The position numbers and the translations under genes are program-made. The notes beneath the pieces are model-generated. The model made no database searches. It was given only the letters and a program-made list of their open reading frames with translations, and had not been told where the DNA came from. Below are positions 49,157 through 56,724 of a DNA stretch of 64,000 nucleotides, piece by piece; within the stretch, counting starts at the first letter, position 1, and every line of letters begins with the position of its first letter. Source of the DNA: Thalassospira sp. GTDB lineage: Bacteria; Pseudomonadota; Alphaproteobacteria; Rhodospirillales; Thalassospiraceae. The DNA is taken from the NCBI RefSeq assembly GCF_030690045.1, contig NZ_JAUYHK010000022.1:169978-233977 (forward strand). Direction: 5' to 3'.

Positions 49157-49648
49157 TCAAATCGTCGGATAGGTGCTTTTTTCATTGTCAGCACCAGACT
49201 CATCATCCCAAATCAATTTAATATGATGCTTGCTCTTCGAACCATAAGAAACCGCAGCGATCAGCTCAACCGACTGAAACTGCTCAAGCACTTCTAAAGG
49301 AAATTTCCTCTCGACATCTGAGTTAATAAAAGTGTCATTGCCTTCTGGAAATTCAATGCGGACATTTCGGGCCGTAGCCTTGCCCATATTCCATATCTTG
49401 AGGCGATGCTTGCTGTTTCCCAACGTGATAAATTTTGCACCAAGGTCTGCCTTCTGTGAGTCGCGCACTTGGTTTTCACCCTGCTCAAGCAACAAATTAT
49501 TAAGACGCTCTTGGCTATCGATTAAAGATTTCTGCCGCTCGTTAAAAGACAACGTTTTCCATGTGGCATATCCAGAGAAAACCAGAGCCATCAGAGCCAT
49601 CAGAGCCATCAGAGCGATTACATCACTTATAGATAAAGTAAATTCCAT
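49157..49648 (-). CDS. Small single-span membrane protein of low-GC accessory pair
   Basis: 163 aa, family not recognised. Residues about 8-29 form one membrane helix built on three M-A-L units encoded by a 9-bp tandem repeat. Residues 35-65 are a probable coiled coil (E-R-Q-K-S-L-I-D-S-Q-E-R-L-N-N-L-L-L). Residues 70-155 look like a beta-rich cytoplasmic or periplasmic domain (F-I-T-L-G-N-S-K-H-R-L-K-I-W-N-M-G-K-A-T-A-R-N-V-R). The ATG is immediately after the upstream gene's TAG, so the two are translationally coupled. Clearly more AT-rich than the flanking genes, suggesting transfer. It could be an envelope sensor or an effector/immunity-type partner; neither can be shown. Confidence 0.75.
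   Translation of the reverse strand: MEFTLSISDVIALMALMALMALVFSGYATWKTLSFNERQKSLIDSQERLNNLLLEQGENQVRDSQKADLGAKFITLGNSKHRLKIWNMGKATARNVRIEFPEGNDTFINSDVERKFPLEVLEQFQSVELIAAVSYGSKSKHHIKLIWDDESGADNEKSTYPTI
49584..49615 (-). repeat. 9-bp in-frame tandem repeat in membrane-helix codons
   Basis: AGAGCCATC repeated three times plus a partial fourth unit, each encoding M-A-L. Gain or loss of units would lengthen or shorten the membrane helix by three residues without a frameshift. Confidence 0.85.
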
Positions 49649-49924
49649 CTATTTTATTCTAATATATTTGTTGCCTTTAAAAGAATTCTTCAAATAATCG
49701 CGGAAATCATCGATTATCTCTTTTTTGATTTCCTCGACATGCTCCGAGATATTTTCTTCATTCTCCCGGATCAAATCATCTTTCGCAATTTCTCGCTTGC
49801 ACACCACGCATTTCGCAACCTCAATGGCTTGATCAACCCCATTAGAGAATTCAAACATCTCTCCCCCGCAGGTTGGGCAAAGGAGCGGAATGCTTTTATT
49901 ATATTTGTTGCTATCAACACCCAT
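49649..49924 (-). CDS. Small zinc-ribbon protein of low-GC accessory pair
   Basis: 91 aa. C-P-T-C-G and C-V-V-C-K (16-20 and 38-42) form a probable zinc ribbon. The rest is a charged helical tail (E-E-I-K-K-E-I-I-D-D-F-R-D-Y-L) ending in K-G-N-K-Y-I-R-I-K. It resembles small zinc-ribbon proteins that occur in enteric and other genomes beside small membrane proteins, but I do not assert a family name. GAGGTG lies about 7 bp before the ATG. It is the first gene of a two-gene operon whose promoter overlaps a LexA box (49984-49998). Confidence 0.75.
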   Translation of the reverse strand: MGVDSNKYNKSIPLLCPTCGGEMFEFSNGVDQAIEVAKCVVCKREIAKDDLIRENEENISEHVEEIKKEIIDDFRDYLKNSFKGNKYIRIK

Positions 49925-49965
49925 TGGTCACCTCAATCCATGACAATGATTATCTACAGCTGAAG

Positions 49966-49998
49966 ATAGTAACTCACCAAACAGAACATATCAAGAAC
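49966..49998 (-). promoter_or_regulatory. LexA box and promoter of the accessory pair
   Basis: LexA box GTTC-TTGATAT-GTTC (minus strand, 49984-49998), identical to the 15-mer at 29934-29948. Its TTGATA (49989-49994) is a -35, with TACTAT (49966-49971) 17 bp downstream as -10. The predicted start is about 35 nt before the zinc-ribbon ATG, so LexA should repress this operon directly. Confidence 0.7.
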
Positions 49999-50037
49999 AA
50001 ATATTCACCCCCTGATGCATAGGATAAATTTGAATGT

Positions 50038-51027
50038 TCAGTGCAATGTCTGCGGCGTTGCCGTAGAATCGGGATCGGTCGGCAGAAGCGATGATCCCGG
50101 CAGGGTAATTGTCGCCGGGACGCGACGCACCACCATGAAACGGCCTGTGACCGGCACGCCCTTTTCCTGACGCAAAATGCCGGTGGCATCCGACACAATA
50201 TCAAGCCCGGCCTGCGCCAGCCAGCCGCGCACCGCATCGCCATGATGGCGGAAACGTTGGCCGCGTCCCAGATCAAACGGATAGATGTCCCCGTCTTCAA
50301 GGCTGAAGACCATCAGCCCCCCCATTTCCATCCGCGCCGTGGCGGCGGTGAAAACCGGGGCAAGGTCGCCCAGATAATTCAGAACATCAGCTGCCACCAC
50401 CAGACCATACCGGTCCGCCAACCCGCCCTGCTGTGTTACGGGAAGTGCTGTGATATCGGCAGCAATAAGGGTCTGATACAGGCCCTTGGCCCGTGCACGA
50501 TTGATCATGCGTGGCGATAAATCCACCCCGTCCATGCCATCAACATGGGCGGCAAAAATATCCCCCGCAAGGCCAGTGCCGCAGCCCAGATCAAGCAGAC
50601 GGAGCGGACGCGGCAAACCGGGCAGCAAGGCGCGGACCGCCTCAAACAATAATTCCGGCCCGCGATAGGCAAGGCCATCGCGCAAGGCCGCATCAAAACG
50701 CGGGGCATAATCATCGAACAGCGCGCGGACATAATCCGGCGGCAAGCGGTCGCGTTGCGCCATTGCGCCCAGCAAGGTCAGGCGCACTTCGGCCCCGCGC
50801 CGGTCCTGTGGATCAAGGGCAAGACAGCGCCGGAAGGCTTCGACGGCATTTTCGGGCTGACCGGCCTTTTCATACAAATCGCCCAGCACAAAATGCGTCT
50901 CGTCCCAATCCGGGTCAGCCTCAATCGCGGCCTGCGCCACGTCAAGGGCGGCAGAAATGTCGTTCTGTTCAAGAAGGGCCAGTGCAAATTCCAGACGGCG
51001 GCTGGCGGTCAGGCGGTCTTTGCTCAT
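50038..51027 (-). CDS. TPR-containing class I SAM methyltransferase
   Basis: 329 aa. Residues about 8-95 form TPR-like helical repeats (A-L-D-V-A-Q-A-A-I-E-A-D-P-D-W; A-V-E-A-F-R-R-C-L-A-L-D-P). The rest is a Rossmann methyltransferase with motif I L-L-D-L-G-C-G-T-G-L-A-G (about 143-154), then M-D-G-V-D-L-S-P (motif II). The arrangement resembles predicted TPR methyltransferases (COG4976). Substrate unknown; not obviously linked to its neighbours. Normal GC, unlike the pair just downstream. Confidence 0.88.
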   Translation of the reverse strand: MSKDRLTASRRLEFALALLEQNDISAALDVAQAAIEADPDWDETHFVLGDLYEKAGQPENAVEAFRRCLALDPQDRRGAEVRLTLLGAMAQRDRLPPDYVRALFDDYAPRFDAALRDGLAYRGPELLFEAVRALLPGLPRPLRLLDLGCGTGLAGDIFAAHVDGMDGVDLSPRMINRARAKGLYQTLIAADITALPVTQQGGLADRYGLVVAADVLNYLGDLAPVFTAATARMEMGGLMVFSLEDGDIYPFDLGRGQRFRHHGDAVRGWLAQAGLDIVSDATGILRQEKGVPVTGRFMVVRRVPATITLPGSSLLPTDPDSTATPQTLH

Positions 51028-51219
51028 TTATGGAAGGAACCCCGGGCGGTTGCACCATCGCAACACATGTTTTCATGCCTGCTATATCATCCTGTTTAAG
51101 GCTTTTGGCAAGCCGGATAATATCTCATAAAAACAACGCATTATATTTTCAGAAACCCGACCCTCCCGAATCACAGGGCATGTTTTCGGCATAATTGTTC
51201 TTGCTTAACATTATAAAAA

Positions 51220-51231
51220 CATAATATTATG
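51220..51231. promoter_or_regulatory. Perfect palindrome before the YeeE/YedE pair
   Basis: CATAATATTATG is a perfect 12-bp palindrome, extended as ACAT...ATGT, about 31 bp before the first start codon. It may be an operator of a dimeric repressor; sulfur-responsive ArsR-type regulators often control such transporters, but no regulator gene is adjacent. Confidence 0.4.
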
Positions 51232-51261
51232 ATGTTGGTTAAATCCTGCGGGAGCGTTTTA

Positions 51262-51687
51262 ATGGAAAATTTCACGCCGTTATCGGCCCTGATCGGCGGT
51301 GGTCTTATCGGGCTGGCATCGGGGCTTTACCTGATCCTTAATGGCCGGATCGCCGGGATTAGTGGCATTGTCGGAACCCTTCTGACCCCAAACGGGTCGG
51401 AACGATGGGAAAAACTGGCCTTTGTCGCCGGGTTGATCATCGGGCCGCTTTTGATAATCGCCCTGCCGGGTTTTGCGCTTGAAAGCGTGGTCCGGGCAAG
51501 TTGGCCGGTTATTATTCTGGGCGGGATTCTGGTGGGTTTTGGCACCCGTCTGGGCAGTGGCTGCACCAGCGGGCATGGCATTTGCGGGTTGTCGCGGATG
51601 TCGGCACGTTCGCTGATGGCGACCCTTGCCTTTATGACGGCGGGTTTTGTCACGGTCTTTATCCTTCGCCATCTGATCGGAGCCTGA
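51262..51687 (+). CDS. YeeE/YedE family transporter, first half
   Basis: Membrane protein of the sulfur-transport (thiosulfate/sulfane uptake) YeeE/YedE family. The selectivity motif G-F-G-T-R-L-G-S-G-C-T-S-G-H-G-I-C-G-L (about residues 93-111) holds the family Cys. The frame is open from 51229; ATG 51262 with GGGAG 8 bp upstream is preferred, 141 aa. It pairs with the following gene, giving together the length of a full YeeE protein; such split pairs (PmpAB-like) are known. The target sulfur compound is not determinable. Confidence 0.88.
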   Translation: MENFTPLSALIGGGLIGLASGLYLILNGRIAGISGIVGTLLTPNGSERWEKLAFVAGLIIGPLLIIALPGFALESVVRASWPVIILGGILVGFGTRLGSGCTSGHGICGLSRMSARSLMATLAFMTAGFVTVFILRHLIGA

Positions 51688-51691
51688 CACC

Positions 51692-52150
51692 ATGCGCATT
51701 TTTTCCGCCCTGTTGTGTGGCGTGCTGTTTGGGGCCGGTCTTGCCATATCGGGCATGATCAACCCGCAAAAGGTTCTGGCATTTCTTGATATCGCCGCCA
51801 TCGCGTCGGGAGGCTGGGACCCCAGCCTTGCCTTTGTTATGGGCGGTGGCCTGTTGGCAGCATTGCCGTTTTTCTGGCTGGCCCGTCGGCGCACCGGGGC
51901 AATTTGCGGCGGTGACATCGCCTTGCCAACACGCCGCGATATCGATCGCGACCTGATTGTCGGTGGTCTGATGTTTGGCGCAGGATGGGGATTGGTGGGG
52001 TATTGCCCCGGCCCGGCGATCAGCGCACTGGCACTGGGTCAGGTCGAAACCGTCGTTTTTGTTTTTGCCATGCTGGCGGGCATGGTGTTGCACCGGATCA
52101 CCGGTGGTCTGCCCGCCACCTGCCCCCTTACCGGCCCCCAATCCCGGTAA
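51692..52150 (+). CDS. YeeE/YedE family transporter, second half
   Basis: 152-aa partner of the preceding gene, separated by 4 bp. Family motif G-A-G-L-A-I-S-G-M-I-N-P-Q-K-V-L near the N terminus and W-G-L-V-G-Y-C-P-G-P-A-I-S near residue 95. Four helices. Together they form one bipartite channel, probably for thiosulfate or a similar sulfur species. Confidence 0.88.
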   Translation: MRIFSALLCGVLFGAGLAISGMINPQKVLAFLDIAAIASGGWDPSLAFVMGGGLLAALPFFWLARRRTGAICGGDIALPTRRDIDRDLIVGGLMFGAGWGLVGYCPGPAISALALGQVETVVFVFAMLAGMVLHRITGGLPATCPLTGPQSR

Positions 52151-52317
52151 GACTGACGGCGATGCCGTTTCCCCCCGCGACGGCATCGTCGTTTTCTTGT
52201 GATCCGGCAGGCAGGACATGGCAGCCATTCCGCGATCCTGCCATCATCCCCCTTGTCATCGGGCACCGGCTGTCCTAAGTGCTGATGCACATTGTCATCA
52301 GCCCAAAAAGGACTGCG

Positions 52318-53046
52318 ATGAAGATCGGCATTCTGGAAACCGGGTTTGTGCCCGAAGATCTGCAAGACACCCATAAAAGTTACCCGGCGATGTTTCAAAA
52401 CATGTTGCTGGCCCTTGATCCGTCCTTGCAGTTCCATGTCTGGCCGGTTCTGGAAAATGATTTTCCCGGTGCCGTGACGGATGCCGATGCATGGATCGTC
52501 ACCGGATCGAAACACGGGGTTTATGAAAGCCTGCCGTGGATGATCCGGCTGCAAGCCCTGCTGCGCGATATTGTCAGCAACGGCGTTCCGGTTTTCGGGG
52601 TGTGTTTCGGTCATCAGATCATGGCCGAGGCGCTGGGCGGCAAGGTGATCAAATCCGACAAGGGCTGGGGCATTGGTGTGCATCAATATGACATCACGCC
52701 ACAGACCCCGGCATGGCTGGGTGCGGCCCCTTCATCCATCCGTCTGCATGCCTTTCATCAGGATCAGGTGATTATACTGCCCGAAGGTGCACAGGTCTGG
52801 GCCAGTTCGGAATTCTGTCCTTATGCCGCCCTGCAATATGGCGACACTGCCGCCTCGATCCAGCCACACCCGGAATTTTCCCGGTCTTATGAAACCGCGC
52901 TGCTGGATACACGGCGCGGCACGGTGATCCCCGAAGAAATCGCCACCCCGGCGGAAAAATCGCTGGAATTGCCGGTTGATAGTGGATTATTCGGGCAATG
53001 GATGCTTGATTTCCTGCGTCAGACCCATAAACGCAAGGTAGCGTAA
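52318..53046 (+). CDS. Class I glutamine amidotransferase-like protein
   Basis: 242 aa with an intact GATase nucleophile motif V-F-G-V-C-F-G-H-Q (about 96-104) and the late His-Glu (Q-P-H-P-E-F, about 182-187), so the catalytic triad is present. No synthetase domain is fused. This is a GuaA-like stand-alone amidotransferase/peptidase such as those acting on gamma-glutamyl compounds. The frame is open from 52279; ATG 52318 with AAAAAGGA upstream is preferred. Substrate unknown. Confidence 0.85.
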   Translation: MKIGILETGFVPEDLQDTHKSYPAMFQNMLLALDPSLQFHVWPVLENDFPGAVTDADAWIVTGSKHGVYESLPWMIRLQALLRDIVSNGVPVFGVCFGHQIMAEALGGKVIKSDKGWGIGVHQYDITPQTPAWLGAAPSSIRLHAFHQDQVIILPEGAQVWASSEFCPYAALQYGDTAASIQPHPEFSRSYETALLDTRRGTVIPEEIATPAEKSLELPVDSGLFGQWMLDFLRQTHKRKVA

Positions 53047-53127
53047 TCGGCCATCCCGCTAAAATGGTTCTACTTTTGCGGATCGTGTTCTAGACTGCAT
53101 CAAATAAACGGATGCATGAGGGCCGCC

Positions 53128-54843
53128 ATGATCCCGAAACTGCGATTATATTCCGGACTGACCCTGTTTGGATATGTCCTCACGCATCTTTTGAACCATG
53201 CTGCCGGGATCATCTCGCCCGAAGCAATGCATCTTGCCGGTCAATACACCAGCAGTCTGTGGAAATTTCCGCCGCTTGAAATTCTGTTATTTGCCGCCCT
53301 GCTGGTGCATTTCTTTCTGGCGACCGGGCATCTGACGCAACGGCGCAGCCTGCGTTTGCGCAAATGGGAATGGGCACAGCTTGTTTTGGGTCTGTGCATT
53401 CCGGTCCTGTTGTTTCAGCATATTATCGGCACCCGCATTGTCGAACTTGGCCACGGGATCGACCCGTCCTTTGAACGGGTGTTGCTGGATCTGGTGATTT
53501 TCAAGCCGGAAAACGGTGTGCTTCAAGTCCTCACGGTGCTGGTCGTGTGGATACATGGCTGTATCGGCATTCATTTCTGGCTGCGGATCAAACCCGGTTA
53601 TACTCATTGGCGCGGAATTCTGGGAACGTTGTCGGTAATTGTCCCGACGCTTGCCCTTGCCGGATTTGCCGCAAGTGCCATGGAAATCCTGCGACGTACC
53701 GAGGCGGGCGGGCGCGGTTATCTGGTTTCCGTCATTGAAAAAGCCGGGGTCACCGCCGAAGGGGCAGCCTTTTTTGAACGGATGCTGATCCCCGGCCTGA
53801 TTGTCAGCCTTGTTCTGGCCGGGGGACCGTTTGTGGTGCGACAGATCAGGCAGACCCTTGATCGTGCCCGGCGCGGGCCGGTGTTGAATCTGCCCAATGG
53901 CCGGGCGGCGCGGGTGCCGCCGGGGGCGACCGTACTGGAAGCGTTGCGCGATGCCGGGATCGATATTGCCTCGGTTTGTGGCGGGCGCGGGCGTTGTACC
54001 ACCTGTCGCATTCATTGCGGATCGGGACTGGATCAGCTTGATATGCCTGGCCGGGTGGAACAGGCCGCCCTGCGCAGCATCAATGCCCCGCATGGCTTGC
54101 GTCTGGCTTGTCAGATCCGGCCACAACATGATCTGGCAGTTGCGCCGTTGCTGGCCCCCAATGCCACCGCGCGCGACGGAAAACGCCCCGGCGGCCTGTC
54201 AGGCAGCGAACGTCAGGTGGTGGTTCTGTTTGCCGATTTGCGCGATTCCACCAAACTGGGCGAAACCAAAATGCCCTATGACGTGCTATTTATCCTTAAT
54301 CAGTTTTTTGCCGAAATGACCGATGCCCTGCGTCAGACCGGCGGCCTTTATGCACAATTTAATGGCGATGGCCTGATGGCGCTTTATGGCCTTGATACCC
54401 GCGATACCGAATTGATGATCCATCAGGCGGTACGCGGAGCTGGCGAAATGCTGCGCAGGATGGATCAGTTGAACGCCCATCTTGAAAGCGAATTGCCCCA
54501 TCGTTTGCGCATGGGCATTGGCCTGCATCTGGGCGAGGCAATTGTCGGGGAAATGGGCCCACCTGGTCGCGAAAATATCAGCGCGATTGGCGATACCATC
54601 AATACCGCCGCCCGCCTTGAAAGCCGGACCAAGGAACATGGTGTGTCGCTTGTGATGTCGCGGGCCCTGTTTGATCATGGTGGGCTTGAAGTACCCGCCG
54701 ATGCCGTTCTGCACGAGGTTGCCCTGCGCGGCAAGGCGCAAAATGTTGCCTATTATGCCCTTGAAACCCTGCCGGAATTGCCCGATATCACCGAAAATCC
54801 GACCCCATCCACCCCGCCCGCCCTGCAACCACAACCGGCATAA
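53128..54843 (+). CDS. Membrane heme-anchor/ferredoxin/class III cyclase fusion
   Basis: About 571 aa in three parts. Residues 1-235 are a membrane anchor of about six helices with several His inside or at the ends of helices (T-H-L-L-N-H, V-H-F-F-L-A-T-G-H, F-Q-H-I-I, W-I-H-G-C-I-G-I-H), like the diheme succinate-dehydrogenase-type anchor of Sinorhizobium CyaC. Residues about 255-340 are a [2Fe-2S] ferredoxin domain with C-x5-C-x2-C (284, 290, 293) and a fourth Cys near 328. Residues about 365-560 are a class III cyclase with metal Asp in F-A-D-L-R-D-S and F-N-G-D-G, and G-D-T-I-N-T-A-A-R. It probably makes cAMP in response to quinone or redox state. ATG 53116 is also possible; GAGGG favours 53128. 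Confidence 0.9.
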   Translation: MIPKLRLYSGLTLFGYVLTHLLNHAAGIISPEAMHLAGQYTSSLWKFPPLEILLFAALLVHFFLATGHLTQRRSLRLRKWEWAQLVLGLCIPVLLFQHIIGTRIVELGHGIDPSFERVLLDLVIFKPENGVLQVLTVLVVWIHGCIGIHFWLRIKPGYTHWRGILGTLSVIVPTLALAGFAASAMEILRRTEAGGRGYLVSVIEKAGVTAEGAAFFERMLIPGLIVSLVLAGGPFVVRQIRQTLDRARRGPVLNLPNGRAARVPPGATVLEALRDAGIDIASVCGGRGRCTTCRIHCGSGLDQLDMPGRVEQAALRSINAPHGLRLACQIRPQHDLAVAPLLAPNATARDGKRPGGLSGSERQVVVLFADLRDSTKLGETKMPYDVLFILNQFFAEMTDALRQTGGLYAQFNGDGLMALYGLDTRDTELMIHQAVRGAGEMLRRMDQLNAHLESELPHRLRMGIGLHLGEAIVGEMGPPGRENISAIGDTINTAARLESRTKEHGVSLVMSRALFDHGGLEVPADAVLHEVALRGKAQNVAYYALETLPELPDITENPTPSTPPALQPQPA

Positions 54844-54878
54844 TCGCCATAATAAACCGGTTGCGATGCAGCAAGGCT

Positions 54879-54907
54879 CTTGACTATCGCGCACAAAACC
54901 ACATTTA
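54879..54907 (+). promoter_or_regulatory. RpoH-type heat-shock promoter of hsp20
   Basis: CTTGAC (54879-54884), 14-bp spacer, CCACATTTA (54899-54907), close to the RpoH consensus CTTGAA / CCCCATNTA. The start would be near 54914, giving a leader of about 100 nt. Confidence 0.7.
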
Positions 54908-54913
54908 CTGAGG

Positions 54914-55012
54914 AAAGGCTGTATTCTGGCGCCGAAAGGTTCGGGTCAGATTTTTCAGACGCCTTGCCGGGTCTGAAGTTTTTCGCGCTCGCTCAATGAG
55001 AGGAGGTGCACT
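54914..55012 (+). promoter_or_regulatory. ROSE-like RNA thermometer in hsp20 leader
   Basis: The last 35 nt can fold GCGCTCGCTC-AAT-GAGAGGAGGTGC, pairing the Shine-Dalgarno (GAGGAGG) with the upstream CUCGCUC. TCGCT is the UYGCU motif of ROSE elements, with a G-A mismatch and a bulge keeping the stem weak. Position, length and partner gene all fit ROSE thermometers, which open at heat-shock temperature. Confidence 0.65.
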
Positions 55013-55495
55013 GTGTCACGTATTTCAATGTTCAACAGTCCGTTATTGCTTGGTTTTGACCAGATCGAACGGGTTCTGGATCAGGTTTCAAAAACCAAGG
55101 CCGAAGGGTATCCGCCCTATAATATCGAACAGATTGGCGAGAACCATCTACGCATTTCCGTCGCCGTTGCCGGTTTTTCTGATGACGATCTTTCGGTCAC
55201 CACCGAAGACAACCAGTTGATCATTCGCGGAAAACATCAGGAAGACGAAAGCAACCGCATCTATATTCACCGGGGCATTGCCTCGCGCCAGTTTCAGCGG
55301 TCCTTTGTCCTTGCCGAAGGCATTGAGGTTATCGGGGCCCATCTCGACAACGGTTTGCTGCATATCGATTTGAATCGTCCGGTGCCGGAGCCGGTGGTTC
55401 GTGAGATCGCCATAAATTCCGGCAAGAAAAAAGCCGTGCCGTCGCGCACTATCGACATGCGTGTCGAAGATACCGACGACAAAGACAATGCCTGA
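55013..55495 (+). CDS. Small heat-shock protein Hsp20 (IbpA-like)
   Basis: ATP-independent holdase that binds unfolding proteins. 160 aa: N-terminal arm, alpha-crystallin domain about 38-130 (R-I-S-V-A-V-A-G-F start, L-I-I-R-G-K-H, Y-I-H-R-G-I-A-S-R-Q-F-Q-R-S-F, ending G-L-L-H-I-D-L-N-R-P), and a C-terminal tail without the usual I-x-I/V motif except V-R-E-I-A-I. Starts at GTG 55013 behind GGAGG. Controlled by an RpoH-type promoter and probable ROSE thermometer. Followed by DUF1150, the usual alphaproteobacterial pair. Confidence 0.94.
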   Translation: MSRISMFNSPLLLGFDQIERVLDQVSKTKAEGYPPYNIEQIGENHLRISVAVAGFSDDDLSVTTEDNQLIIRGKHQEDESNRIYIHRGIASRQFQRSFVLAEGIEVIGAHLDNGLLHIDLNRPVPEPVVREIAINSGKKKAVPSRTIDMRVEDTDDKDNA

Positions 55496-55523
55496 GCGCA
55501 CGGCATGAAAAGGAGTGGTTTGA

Positions 55524-55784
55524 ATGACTGACCGCATCACCGATTACGACGATTCCGACGACGCCATGTTCGCCGACGAAGATTTGCACAGGCTGTCTGC
55601 CGGCGATTTTGCCATGCTCGGCATTCAGGATTTCGCCTATGTGCGTGAACTGGTCGATGACAGCGCCAAACACGGTTACGGCGTCTTTACCGCCGATGGC
55701 ACCCATATTGCCACCTTTGACAGCTATGCCGTGGCCTTTGCCGCCATCCGGCAGCACGATATGGAACCACGCGCCGTTCATTGA
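55524..55784 (+). CDS. DUF1150 family protein
   Basis: 86 aa, acidic start (D-D-S-D-D-A), conserved core Y-V-R-E-L-V and G-V-F-T-A-D-G-T. Found next to hsp20 in many alphaproteobacteria; function unknown. Cytoplasmic, no helix long enough for a membrane span. 28 bp after hsp20, so it is heat-shock co-expressed. Confidence 0.88.
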   Translation: MTDRITDYDDSDDAMFADEDLHRLSAGDFAMLGIQDFAYVRELVDDSAKHGYGVFTADGTHIATFDSYAVAFAAIRQHDMEPRAVH

Positions 55785-55809
55785 TCGTCAATTTTGGCGG
55801 GCCATTATC

Positions 55810-55843
55810 AAAACAGGCGGACTCTTGCGGTGCCGCCTGTTTT
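55810..55843. terminator. Bidirectional terminator between DUF1150 and MBL gene
   Basis: 11-bp stem AAAACAGGCGG / CCGCCTGTTTT around a 12-nt loop. T/A tracts on both sides allow termination of the hsp20-DUF1150 transcript and of the convergent MBL gene. Confidence 0.8.
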
Positions 55844-55851
55844 GCATTTGA

Positions 55852-56595
55852 TTATCCTTGACGGATTTCGATAATTTCACCGGGTATCGCCACCCGCAAC
55901 TGCGGATCATCGCGGACCAGGTCAATGATGCGGCTGCGGTAATCGCGTTTGATGTGATACAGCCAAAACCGGGCACCAGGCATATCGGCGGCCATTTCGC
56001 GCACCGTTTCCAGATCGCAATGCGCCGCATGGGCCGGATCGGGCGCAGGCAGATAGGTTTCCTGAAAGACCAGATCGGCGCGGGCGAACAGGGCAATGGT
56101 ATCGGGCGTAACATTGCCATCGCCGGAATAGGCAAAAGACCCGCCGTCATGTTGCAACAGGATCGCGTGGTTGCGCACACTGTGATTTGACAGGGCAAAC
56201 CAGGTTTGAAACGGACCGATTTGCGGGGTGTCCGATGTCAGATGCCAGACGATCTCAAACGGCCAGGCACTGCCCAGCCCTTCAAAACCAATCGCCATCA
56301 GTTTTTCCAAATGTCCGCGCAATTGTTCAGTCACCACAATGTCCAGCGGTTTGGACCGGCCATCATCGCGCCAGTTCAGCAACACCGGCACCAACCCGAA
56401 CACATGATCCGGATGCATATGGGTAAAATAAATGCCGTCAATGGCATCGGGATCCGGATACCGTTTCAGCAAGGGTGCCATCACCGACGCCCCGCAATCA
56501 ATCATCAGGCGGTATCCCCCGGCACTGACCACAACCGATGAATTGCAGAATTCGGGATCAAACGCCTCGCCAACTCCCAGAACCTCGATACGCAT
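55852..56595 (-). CDS. MBL-fold metallohydrolase (RNase Z-like type)
   Basis: 247 aa metallo-beta-lactamase-fold protein. The metal motif is F-T-H-M-H-P-D-H-V-F-G-L (about 76-87), with downstream His/Asp in S-N-H-S-V-R-N-H and F-A-Y-S-G-D-G-N and a late H-I-K-R-D. The frame is open to 56685; ATG 56595 gives the family start (R-I-E-V-L-G-V-G-E-A-F-D). Resembles the RNase Z/arylsulfatase-like MBL group more than glyoxalase II. Substrate not assignable. Confidence 0.87.
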   Translation of the reverse strand: MRIEVLGVGEAFDPEFCNSSVVVSAGGYRLMIDCGASVMAPLLKRYPDPDAIDGIYFTHMHPDHVFGLVPVLLNWRDDGRSKPLDIVVTEQLRGHLEKLMAIGFEGLGSAWPFEIVWHLTSDTPQIGPFQTWFALSNHSVRNHAILLQHDGGSFAYSGDGNVTPDTIALFARADLVFQETYLPAPDPAHAAHCDLETVREMAADMPGARFWLYHIKRDYRSRIIDLVRDDPQLRVAIPGEIIEIRQG

Positions 56596-56724
56596 ATGTC
56601 CACCCACCCCGTTACCGCCGTCATCGTTGCTATCTTTGAGGCGGTTGCCGGAATTTGGCAAGTCCTTCAAAAATAGTTCACACAACGATGACGGACTGTA
56701 ACATGAAAGGCGGGGCCAGAAAAA

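Noticed and set aside
49584..49615. CRISPR-like short repeats
   Set aside because: The 9-bp units are direct, without spacers, and in frame inside a gene.
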